Below are positions 27,765-33,864 of a stretch of 33,864 nucleotides of DNA, in pieces. The DNA is from an uncultured Pseudoflavonifractor sp. (GTDB lineage: Bacteria; Bacillota; Clostridia; Oscillospirales; Oscillospiraceae). The notes below the pieces were generated by a model. That model did no database searches and was not told the origin of the DNA. It saw only the letters and a list, made by a program, of their open reading frames with translations. Each line of letters starts with the position of its first letter. The first letter of the stretch is position 1. The DNA is taken from positions 1 through 33,864 of the forward strand of contig CANRZY010000013.1 in the NCBI GenBank assembly GCA_947644625.1, in the 5' to 3' direction. The translations under genes and the position numbers were made by a program.

Positions 27765-28130
27765 TCAGAGGCTTCCGAAGTGTTCCTTCAACCTTTGAAA
27801 GGTCTCCGCGCTGATATCGTGCTCCACCCGGCAGGCGTCCTGGGCGGCCTGGGCTTCGCTGACCCCCAGTTCGGTGAGCCACAGGGTCAGCAGGCGATGG
27901 CGCTCGTAGATCCGCTCGGCGATCTCCCGTCCTGTTCCAGTAAGCTCCAGGGCTCCGTCGGAGGACATGGTCACATGCCCCTCCTCCCGCAGCAGCTTTA
28001 CCGCCCGGCTCACGCTGGGCTTGGAGAACTCCAGCCGACGGGCCACATCAATGGAGCGAACAAGACCCTTTTCATTTTTCAGGATCAGGATGGTCTCCAG
28101 ATAATCTTCCGCCGACTCCTGGATCTTCAC
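27765..28130 (-). CDS. DtxR/MntR-type metal-dependent regulator
   Basis: 121 residues, GTG start at 28130. QESAEDYLETILILKNEKGL, RSIDVARRLEFSKPSVSRAV (winged HTH), then ERIYERHRLLTLWLTELGVS and ACRVEHDISAETFQRLKEHF. Acidic and His residues sit where MntR binds metal. It lacks the SH3 domain of DtxR, so MntR-like. It probably controls Mn or Fe uptake genes elsewhere. Host gene. Confidence 0.85.
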   Translation of the reverse strand: MKIQESAEDYLETILILKNEKGLVRSIDVARRLEFSKPSVSRAVKLLREEGHVTMSSDGALELTGTGREIAERIYERHRLLTLWLTELGVSEAQAAQDACRVEHDISAETFQRLKEHFGSL

Positions 28131-28157
28131 CGCCGCCGCCCCCTTCCGATTTGGTTC

Positions 28158-28186
28158 ATCTTATCATAGCGAAAGAAAAAACGCAA
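28158..28186 (-). promoter_or_regulatory. Promoter of the DtxR/MntR gene
   Basis: TTGCGT (minus strand, 28186-28181), 17-bp spacer, TAAGAT (28163-28158). Confidence 0.65.
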
Positions 28187-28212
28187 GGAATAGAAAATCC
28201 CCTCTGCCGCTC

Positions 28213-28241
28213 TTGCGATTTTTTCCAAAACCCACTATAAT
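28213..28241 (+). promoter_or_regulatory. Promoter of the nucleoside phosphorylase operon
   Basis: TTGCGA (28213-28218), 17-bp spacer, TATAAT (28236-28241), 34 nt before the start codon. Confidence 0.75.
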
Positions 28242-28274
28242 GACCCTATCAGACAGAAAAGGAGGAGCCTATCC

Positions 28275-29018
28275 ATGGTACAGCCTCACATCCAACTGGA
28301 TGAAACTCTGAATATCAAGTACGCCATCCTTCCTGGCGACCCGGCCCGGGTGAGCCGCATTGCCCAGCAGCTGGAGCAGCCGGAGGAGTTGGGCTTCAAC
28401 CGGGAATACCGTTCCCTTCGGGGCCTTTATCGGGGAGTGCCCGTTCTTGCCATGTCCACCGGCATGGGGGGTGCGTCCATGGCTATCGCCGTGGAGGAGC
28501 TTCGCAACATCGGGATCACCCATATCATCCGTATCGGCTCCTGCGGAGCCCTTCAGGAGGGGATTGGCCTGGGGGATCTGATCCTGGTCAACGCTGCCGT
28601 CCGGGACGATGGCGCCTCCCGCACCTACGCGCCTGCGTCCTACCCCGCCGCCGCAGATCCGGGGCTCCTGTGCGCCTGCGCCCGGAGCGCCGGGGACAAG
28701 GGCTTCCGTTATCACGTGGGCCTCTGCCGCAGCCATGACAGCTTTTACATCGACAACGCGGAGGAGGTAAACGCCGCCTGGTCCCGCCGGGGGATCCTGG
28801 GCTCCGACATGGAGACCGCCTCCCTCTTCACCGTGGCCCGGCTCCGGGGGCTGAAGGCCGCCAGCATTCTCAACAATGTGGTCGTTTGGGGGAAGGATAC
28901 CAGCTCCTCTATCGGCTCCTATGCCGACGGGGCCAGTCTTACCGCCAAGGGAGAAAAAGACGAAATCACCGTGGCCCTGGAGGCCTTTGTCCGTGTGGAA
29001 AAGGGGGAAACGCTGTGA
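28275..29018 (+). CDS. Nucleoside phosphorylase (PNP/UDP family), probably uridine phosphorylase
   Basis: 247 residues. Phosphate- and nucleoside-binding motifs are ILPGDPARV, STGMGGASMAIAVEEL, IRIGSCGALQ and SDMETASLF. NAAVRDDGASRTYAP resembles uridine phosphorylases. It cleaves nucleosides with phosphate to free base and ribose-1-phosphate. AAAGGAGGAG precedes the ATG at 28275. Its stop overlaps the next start (GTGA). Confidence 0.85.
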   Translation: MVQPHIQLDETLNIKYAILPGDPARVSRIAQQLEQPEELGFNREYRSLRGLYRGVPVLAMSTGMGGASMAIAVEELRNIGITHIIRIGSCGALQEGIGLGDLILVNAAVRDDGASRTYAPASYPAAADPGLLCACARSAGDKGFRYHVGLCRSHDSFYIDNAEEVNAAWSRRGILGSDMETASLFTVARLRGLKAASILNNVVVWGKDTSSSIGSYADGASLTAKGEKDEITVALEAFVRVEKGETL

Positions 29019-29602
29019 AGGAGCTACTTTTTATAGACTGCTGTATCCGGGGCAAAGACTCCCGGACCCGGAAGCTGGCCAACGCCTTTCTGGAGACCTT
29101 AGACCAAAACAAATACCATGTCACTGCGGTGAATCCTGAGGCGGAAGGAATGCTTCCCCTCACCGGGGCCAATTTCGCCCAACGGGAAAAGCTGGTGGAG
29201 GAAGGGACTCTGGACCATCCCCGGTTCCACTATGCCCGCCAGTTTGCCCAGGCCGATGTCGTGGTCTTTGCCGCCCCCCTGTGGGAGTTGAGCTTTCCCG
29301 CTATTTTGAAGGTCTACATTGAAAACGTATCGGTAAAGGGGCTCACTTTTGGCTGTGACGCCGATGGACTCTTTGGCTCCTGCCGTGGCTCCCGGCTCAT
29401 TTTCCTCACCACCCGCGGAGAGCGGTATGAGAACAGTGAGCTGGAGCAGGGCAGCCGCTACCTGGAAGCCATATCCAAATTTTTTGGTTTCAAGGACTAC
29501 AGCTGCATTGCCGCTGACGGGATGGACGCTGCGGGAGCCGATCCCAGGATCATCCTTGCCGACGCCTGCGGCCGGGCCCGGGGGCTGGCCGCCTCCCTCT
29601 AA
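29015..29602 (+). CDS. Flavodoxin-fold NAD(P)H dehydrogenase/azoreductase-like
   Basis: 195 residues from a GTG at 29015 that overlaps the preceding stop; AGGGGGAAACGCT upstream. LLFIDCCIRGKDSRTRKLAN is the FMN phosphate-binding loop, FAQADVVVFAAPLWELSFPA the second cofactor loop, and FLTTRGERY a third. It belongs to the AzoR/NQO Flavodoxin_2 family. Substrate unknown. Co-transcribed with the phosphorylase. Confidence 0.8.
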   Translation: MKELLFIDCCIRGKDSRTRKLANAFLETLDQNKYHVTAVNPEAEGMLPLTGANFAQREKLVEEGTLDHPRFHYARQFAQADVVVFAAPLWELSFPAILKVYIENVSVKGLTFGCDADGLFGSCRGSRLIFLTTRGERYENSELEQGSRYLEAISKFFGFKDYSCIAADGMDAAGADPRIILADACGRARGLAASL

Positions 29603-29614
29603 ACACGCTTTTAA

Positions 29615-29660
29615 AAACAAAGGAACGCCTCCAGCCATGGCCGGAGGCGTTCCTTTGTTT
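29615..29660. terminator. Bidirectional terminator between convergent genes
   Basis: AAACAAAGGAACGCCTCC (29615-29632) pairs perfectly with GGAGGCGTTCCTTTGTTT (29643-29660), 18 bp with a 10-nt loop. A/T-rich arms at both ends give U-tracts in both directions. Confidence 0.85.
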
Positions 29661-29701
29661 CTGTTCCTTCCGGACAGTCCGTGTCTCCCCGGGACCAGGC
29701 T

Positions 29702-30904
29702 TCAGCCTTTCCTTTTTTCTTTCTCCACACTCCATATGCTCAACAGGATACAGCCCAGCAGAAGTCCGGTATACACCGCCACCACCGCCATACCGGAACG
29801 AATATTCCCCGCCCGCTCCGCCACAAAGCCAACCAGAGACGGGGTCAGAATCCCTCCCGCGGAACCGGTAAGGATCATAATGCTGTTGCCCAAATCATTT
29901 CCCTTGGTGTACTCACTGCCAAAGGCAAAAGCGGTGGGATAGATGGTGGCCATAAACAGCCCCGCCCCCATGAGGCCCAAAATAACGGGGCCTGGGCTGC
30001 GGCTGAAAAACATGAGAAGGAAAAAGGCAAAGAACCCAATACCGTCCAGTACCAAAAGCCTGTTTCTGGATATCTTCCCCGTGACCGCAGCTCCCAGCAT
30101 CCGGCCCAAGAAGATCACCAGCCAAAGAAGACTGTTCATCATCTGGGCCTGGTCGGCGCTCAGTACGCCCACGTCCTGAAAATAGGTCACCAGCCACCCC
30201 GTAATAGCATACTCGGCGGATATATAGAAAAAGAGGATCAGGGTCCCCAGCCAGAACTGCTTTACCCTTAAAAAGCTCAGATCCAGTCCCTTTCTTTCCC
30301 CCCTTTGTCCCACTTCTTCCTCTGGCAGCGGCATTCTGGCGTAGACCAGGATCTGGCACAGGCTCATAACAAAGAGGATCCCTGTCATGACCTGCCAGCC
30401 ACCGTCGTTTCCTCCGGTGGTACAGAGCACCAGTAGCAGTGGCGACAGTAGCGCGCCCACGGCAAAGGCTCCGTGGAGCAGGTTAAAGCCCCGGGTAGCC
30501 TTTTCCCCCGGCAGGGTGGAAACCATCGTATTGGAAAAGTTGGCGTTTCCCCCCCGGGCGATCCCCGTCATAAAGCAGGCCATCAGCAAAAGCCAGGGCA
30601 GTCCCAGGCCGCTGGTGAAGATCAGGTACCCTGCCGCCATCCAAACCGCCGTGATAAGAATGGTCTTTCTCCGCCCCAAATAGGCGGGAAGAAATCCGGT
30701 AAGCAGCACCGCCGCCAGATTTCCCACCGACTGGCATGAGAGCAGCAGCCCCTGAAAATCATAACTGAAGCCATGAGCTTTCCGCAGAAGGGGCAGCAGG
30801 GAACCCAAAGACTGGCTGGCCGCTCCGCTGACAAAAAAGGTAAAAAGTACGTTCCGCAGCAACCGGTTTTCCCGGCTCCGCTCCTGATTTTCCATAAGGC
30901 TCAT
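29702..30904 (-). CDS. MFS transporter
   Basis: 400 residues, about 12 hydrophobic spans, from the ATG at 30904 (GGAAGGAGCGGAA upstream; ATGA overlap with the upstream gene). PAYLGRRKTILI is the MFS loop 2-3 motif. SPLLLVLCTTGG and GWLVTYFQDVGVLSADQAQM fit the sugar/FucP-like branch. Substrate unknown. Ends convergent to the reductase gene. Confidence 0.8.
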   Translation of the reverse strand: MSLMENQERSRENRLLRNVLFTFFVSGAASQSLGSLLPLLRKAHGFSYDFQGLLLSCQSVGNLAAVLLTGFLPAYLGRRKTILITAVWMAAGYLIFTSGLGLPWLLLMACFMTGIARGGNANFSNTMVSTLPGEKATRGFNLLHGAFAVGALLSPLLLVLCTTGGNDGGWQVMTGILFVMSLCQILVYARMPLPEEEVGQRGERKGLDLSFLRVKQFWLGTLILFFYISAEYAITGWLVTYFQDVGVLSADQAQMMNSLLWLVIFLGRMLGAAVTGKISRNRLLVLDGIGFFAFFLLMFFSRSPGPVILGLMGAGLFMATIYPTAFAFGSEYTKGNDLGNSIMILTGSAGGILTPSLVGFVAERAGNIRSGMAVVAVYTGLLLGCILLSIWSVEKEKRKG

Positions 30905-31434
30905 TTCCGCTCCTTCCGTTTCTCCTCCGGCATATGCTCCGAGACCCACGCCCAAATCTCCCGGCCCCCCTTCTCCTCCGCCTCGCCGGGCAAAAGATAG
31001 GCCTGCCGTGGACTGACATAGAGGCACACCGAGGACTGGAGCCGGAAAGCTCCATAGAGCTGTCCCCAACTCAGCTCCATCCTCTCCTTGCCGTTTTCCG
31101 CCAGGATCCCCTCCTCCCGAAGGCGGACCGTGTAGGCGATGGGCCCGTTCTCCCCGCCCAGCTTCTTTCCCTGGGTTTTCACAGAAAGAAAGAAATTAAC
31201 GAAATAAGCCAGCGGAAGTCCCACTCCAATGGCAAGGAGCACCGTACCCAGCAGTCCCGCCCCCCGAAGCCTGTGGGCCTGGGTGTAGCATAAAGCGGAT
31301 AGGATCCCGAATATCAATGTAAAAACCACAGGCCCTCTCCACCTCTTCTGGCGGCCCATGGCGTCGAAAACAGCAAACTCCTGAAATACCGGCGGCGTGA
31401 TCCGAGCGGAGATCAACAGTTCCTTCTTCGCCAT
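30901..31434 (-). CDS. YcxB-like membrane protein
   Basis: 177 residues from the ATG at 31434 (AAGGAGG 7 nt upstream). Two membrane spans (WRGPVVFTLIFGILSALCYT and GLLGTVLLAIGVGLPLAYFV) are followed by a cytoplasmic domain with YTVRLREEGILAENGKERME, LSWGQLYGAFRLQSSVCLYV, QAYLLPGEAEEKG, as in YcxB-type proteins. Function unknown. In an operon with the MFS gene. Confidence 0.7.
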   Translation of the reverse strand: MAKKELLISARITPPVFQEFAVFDAMGRQKRWRGPVVFTLIFGILSALCYTQAHRLRGAGLLGTVLLAIGVGLPLAYFVNFFLSVKTQGKKLGGENGPIAYTVRLREEGILAENGKERMELSWGQLYGAFRLQSSVCLYVSPRQAYLLPGEAEEKGGREIWAWVSEHMPEEKRKERK

Positions 31435-31542
31435 AAAGTACCCTCCTTCCATATCTTAATATGGTGTACCATCTTAGATGAGTTTTTGCAAGAGCCGCCA
31501 TTCCTTTTTGACAATTTGCACAAAAAACAGGGCCATTTTTTA

Positions 31543-31556
31543 ACTAGTATACTAGT
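31543..31556. promoter_or_regulatory. Palindromic operator ACTAGTATACTAGT upstream of the TRAP operon
   Basis: A perfect 14-bp palindrome abutting the -35 of the TRAP promoter. The central GTATAC matches operators of GntR/FadR-type regulators that often control such transporters. No regulator gene is seen nearby. Confidence 0.65.
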
Positions 31557-31584
31557 AGACGTAAAATAAAAGACGTGATATAGT
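31556..31584 (+). promoter_or_regulatory. TRAP operon promoter
   Basis: TAGACG (31556-31561), 17-bp spacer, TATAGT (31579-31584) with TGA extended -10. About 55 nt of leader precede the start codon. Confidence 0.6.
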
Positions 31585-31646
31585 ATGAACGGTAAAGTTC
31601 CACCCTACATCACAAAAATTTGATCGAAATCAAGGAGGAAACTGAA

Positions 31647-32726
31647 ATGAAGAAGCGCGTTCTTTCCATGCTGCTGGCCGGCGTAATGGTAGCTGGCCTC
31701 ACCGCCTGCGGTGGCAAGACGGAGCCCACCCCGCCCCCCGAGAGCAAGGCTCCCACCACTGAGAGCACCGCTCCCGAAGCCAACACCAACGATGTTGCCA
31801 ACGATCCCAAGGTGACCCTGGTGTACGCCGAGGTCAACCCCCTGGACACCATTGTGGGCCAGACCGCCAGCGAGTTCAAGCGCCTGGTGGAAGAGAAGTC
31901 CGGCGGCTCCATCACCATCGACGTGAAGGCTTCCGGCGTTCTGGGTTCTGAGAACGACGTGCTGGACGCCATCGTAGCCGGCGACGACTCCATCGACATG
32001 AGCCGGATCTCCGCTTTCGCCCTGACCAGCTACGGAGCCAAGAAGTCCATGCTCCTTTCCATCCCCTACACCTTCGCCGGCCGGGATCATTGGTGGGCCT
32101 TCGCCAACAGCGAGCTGGCTACCGAGTTCCTCAACGAGCCCCAGGAGATCGGCCTTCCCCTGCGGGGCGTCTTCTACGGTGAGGAGGGCTTCCGTCACTT
32201 CTTTGCCAACAAGCCCATCAACTCCATGGACGACCTGAAGGGCATGAAGATCCGCGTCAGCAACGACCCCGTTATGAACGGCATGGTGGAGGGCCTGGGC
32301 GCCTCCCCCACGGTGGTCTCCTTCGGTGAGCTGTACTCCGCTCTGAACACCGGCGTGTGCGACGCCGCCGAGCAGCCCATCGCCAACTACAAGTCCAACG
32401 CCTTCCCTGAGGTTGCCAACAACCTGATCCTGGACGGCCACACCCTGGGTGCCATTCAGTGCGTTATCACCGATACCGCCTGGAATAAGCTGACCGAGGC
32501 TCAGCAGGCCGTTCTGATGGAGGCCGGCAAGGAGGTCCAGAAGTTCAACCAGAACCTGTCCCAGTCCGCTGAGGACGAGGTCCTCCAGCAGCTGAAGGAC
32601 GAGGGCTGCAACGTGGTGGAGGTCACCGACATCAAGCCCTGGCAGGACGCCTGCGCCAAGGTTATCGCCGACAACACCAGCGACCAGGCCGAGCTGTATC
32701 AGCAGCTGCTGGATTTCGCGAAGTAA
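31647..32726 (+). CDS. dctP: TRAP transporter substrate-binding lipoprotein
   Basis: 359 residues. Signal peptide with lipobox LTAC (Cys21), a Pro/Thr/Glu linker, then the DctP fold: VDVKASGVLGSENDVLDAIV-like region, ISAFALTSYG, FYGEEGFRHFFANKPI, LKGMKIRVSNDPVMNGMVEG. It captures a substrate (commonly a carboxylate or sugar acid) outside the membrane for DctQM. AAGGAGGAAACTGAA precedes the ATG at 31647. Codon use is typical of a highly expressed gene. Confidence 0.93.
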   Translation: MKKRVLSMLLAGVMVAGLTACGGKTEPTPPPESKAPTTESTAPEANTNDVANDPKVTLVYAEVNPLDTIVGQTASEFKRLVEEKSGGSITIDVKASGVLGSENDVLDAIVAGDDSIDMSRISAFALTSYGAKKSMLLSIPYTFAGRDHWWAFANSELATEFLNEPQEIGLPLRGVFYGEEGFRHFFANKPINSMDDLKGMKIRVSNDPVMNGMVEGLGASPTVVSFGELYSALNTGVCDAAEQPIANYKSNAFPEVANNLILDGHTLGAIQCVITDTAWNKLTEAQQAVLMEAGKEVQKFNQNLSQSAEDEVLQQLKDEGCNVVEVTDIKPWQDACAKVIADNTSDQAELYQQLLDFAK

Positions 32727-32758
32727 GATAGGCACACGCTTTGTAACGTCCAAACAAA

Positions 32759-32787
32759 GGGGGACGCGGGAAAGTCCCGCGTCCCCC
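32759..32787 (+). terminator. Hairpin between dctP and dctQ, possible attenuator
   Basis: GGGGGACGCGGG (32759-32770) pairs with CCCGCGTCCCCC (32776-32787), 12 bp, followed by TTCTTATT. Partial termination here would make more binding protein than membrane subunits. Confidence 0.7.
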
Positions 32788-32817
32788 TTCTTATTCCTTA
32801 GAAAGGAGCAAAGGTCT

Positions 32818-33396
32818 ATGCCGAAAATCTTCCATACCCTGGATAAGATCAAGCCGGTCTATAACTTGACAGAAAGGGTCCTGATGGTCATCTGCAAGCT
32901 TCTGCTCATTATAGATATTGCCATTACCAGCTACACCGTCTGGGGCCGTCAGTGTACTGAATGGGCCACCAAGCACCCTGACACTCTGGGCTTTCTGGGC
33001 ATCTTTACCGATCCTTCCTGGAGCGAGGAGGTCATCCTCAGCTGCATGGCCTACATGGCGGTGCTGGCCGCCGCCCTGGCCATCCGGCATAATTCCCATA
33101 TCCGTATGACCGCCCTGGACCGGTATCTTCCCCCCGTGGTGGTCAAGACGCTGGATCTGTTGGCCGACATAGCCGTTCTGGGGCTGGCCTTTATCATGCT
33201 CATTGTGGGCTGGCAGTTCACCACCACCTTGGGCTCCCGCGGCACCTATGTGTCCATGCCCTGGCTCAGCCGGTTCTGGATGTATTTGCCGGTACCTCTG
33301 GCAGGCCTATTTATGATCGTCTTTGAGCTGGAGGCCATCTACAACCATATCAAAGCGTTCTTTGTGAAGGACGAGGAGAAGGAGGCGGAAGCGTAA
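32818..33396 (+). CDS. dctQ: TRAP transporter small membrane subunit
   Basis: 192 residues with four membrane spans (about residues 20-40, 70-90, 115-140 and 150-175) in the DctQ pattern, including HNSHIRMTALDRYLPP after the second span. The C-terminus is Lys/Glu-rich. AAAGGAGCAAAGGTCT precedes the ATG. Its stop overlaps the dctM start (TAATG). Confidence 0.88.
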   Translation: MPKIFHTLDKIKPVYNLTERVLMVICKLLLIIDIAITSYTVWGRQCTEWATKHPDTLGFLGIFTDPSWSEEVILSCMAYMAVLAAALAIRHNSHIRMTALDRYLPPVVVKTLDLLADIAVLGLAFIMLIVGWQFTTTLGSRGTYVSMPWLSRFWMYLPVPLAGLFMIVFELEAIYNHIKAFFVKDEEKEAEA

Positions 33397-33864
33397 TGGA
33401 TACCCAAACTCTCGCTATTCTTGTACTGCTGGGCTCCTTTGCCCTGATGATCCTGCTCCGCTTCCCCATCGCCTACGCGGTGGGTCTGTCCTCTGTATTC
33501 TGCCTGATGGTCCAGGGGACCAGCCTGGTAGGCGTATGCCGGTTGATGGTCAAGGGTATTTCCTCCTACTCCCTGATGGCGGTGCCCTTCTTCATTACCA
33601 TGGGCGTCCTCATGGGCAAGGGCGGCATTTCGGATAAGCTTATCGCTCTTGCCAATGCCTGCGTGGGCTGGATGCGGGGCGGTCTGGCCATGGTCAATAT
33701 CGTTGCCTCCTACTTCTTCGGGGGCATCTCCGGCTCCGCCTCGGCGGACACCGCCTCCATCGGCTCCATTATGATCCCCATGATGGTGGACCAGGGCTAC
33801 GACGCCGACTTCTCCACCGCCGTCACCATCACCTCCTCCTGCGAGGGGCTGCTGGTGCCTCCCA
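33396..33864 (+). CDS. dctM: TRAP transporter large membrane subunit, N-terminal part (cut by window edge)
   Basis: 156 codons are visible. LRFPIAYAVGLSSVFCLMVQ, SLMAVPFFITMGVLMGKGGI, FFGGISGSASADTASIGSIM are the conserved DctM helices and substrate-site loops of the elevator-type permease. Coupled to dctQ by TAATG. Confidence 0.92.
   Translation, partial: MDTQTLAILVLLGSFALMILLRFPIAYAVGLSSVFCLMVQGTSLVGVCRLMVKGISSYSLMAVPFFITMGVLMGKGGISDKLIALANACVGWMRGGLAMVNIVASYFFGGISGSASADTASIGSIMIPMMVDQGYDADFSTAVTITSSCEGLLVPP

Noticed and set aside
31508-31536. TTGACA at 31508 as the TRAP promoter
   Set aside because: No acceptable -10 at 16-18 bp; the promoter at 31556-31584 fits better.
31841-31850. CTGGACACC half-site in dctP
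   Set aside because: It has no second arm and encodes LDT in a conserved protein; chance.
1-33864. CRISPR array, rRNA genes or insertion sequences
   Set aside because: No regularly spaced repeat-spacer pattern, rRNA sequence or transposase was seen. The dispersed palindrome is too far apart and unspaced for CRISPR.

Overview
The window is mostly a prophage of a contractile-tailed (PBSX/Xkd-type) phage, lying in the chromosome of a GC-rich Gram-positive bacterium. Strong AGGAGG-type ribosome binding sites, sigma-A-like promoters, a tRNA with encoded CCA, a phage Spo0A-type DNA-binding domain and the TRAP/uridine-phosphorylase flank all suggest a gut Oscillospiraceae-like Firmicute. The species cannot be fixed from the sequence alone. 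The left prophage end lies outside the window. The right end lies between the integrase (ending at 27364) and a tRNA-Leu(CAG) gene on the minus strand (27586-27672).

Layout. 1-14517 (minus strand, transcribed leftward) is the late operon: HNH endonuclease, TerS, a gene remnant, TerL, a small membrane protein, portal, prohead protease, capsid, SH3b protein, connector proteins, tail terminator, sheath, tube, a frameshifted tail chaperone and the tape measure (cut by the window edge). Two independent cassettes interrupt it. One is a 58-residue membrane-protein gene on the plus strand with its own promoter and terminator (1077-1341). The other, between sheath and tube, holds an HNH endonuclease, three tiny genes and a divergent ribbon-helix-helix gene with repeated operators (2489-4234). 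14543-23509 (minus strand) is the early/replication operon: HTH protein, MazF-like protein, stand-alone Spo0A C-terminal domain, replication initiator with internal iterons, DnaB helicase, MazG-like protein, zinc-ribbon and DUF551-type proteins, ParA, a composite ParB, two unknown genes, an HUH Rep-like protein and a Cys-rich protein, closed by a strong terminator. 23536-26290 is the lysogeny region: Cro-like gene, divergent CI-like repressor with four TTGCA-N4-TGCAA operators, HicAB, a small protein, and an AT-rich exonuclease-BRCT gene. The integrase follows. 27586-33864 is host: tRNA-Leu, a DtxR/MntR-type regulator, nucleoside phosphorylase, flavodoxin-fold reductase, MFS transporter, a YcxB-like protein and a TRAP transporter operon cut by the right edge.

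The most unusual feature is a family of seven near-identical palindromes, consensus GGTGTCCAAWTTGGACACC, plus one half-site. They are spread over the whole visible prophage, each within about 70 bp of a start codon, and no full copy occurs in the host flank. They differ from the repressor operators. Two phage proteins are candidate binders: the ParB (a dispersed centromere, as in phage N15) and the Spo0A-like domain (the half-site TGTCCAA is one base from the 0A box TGTCGAA). Either way this would be a genome-wide control or partition system. The sequence shows the sites; their function is inferred.
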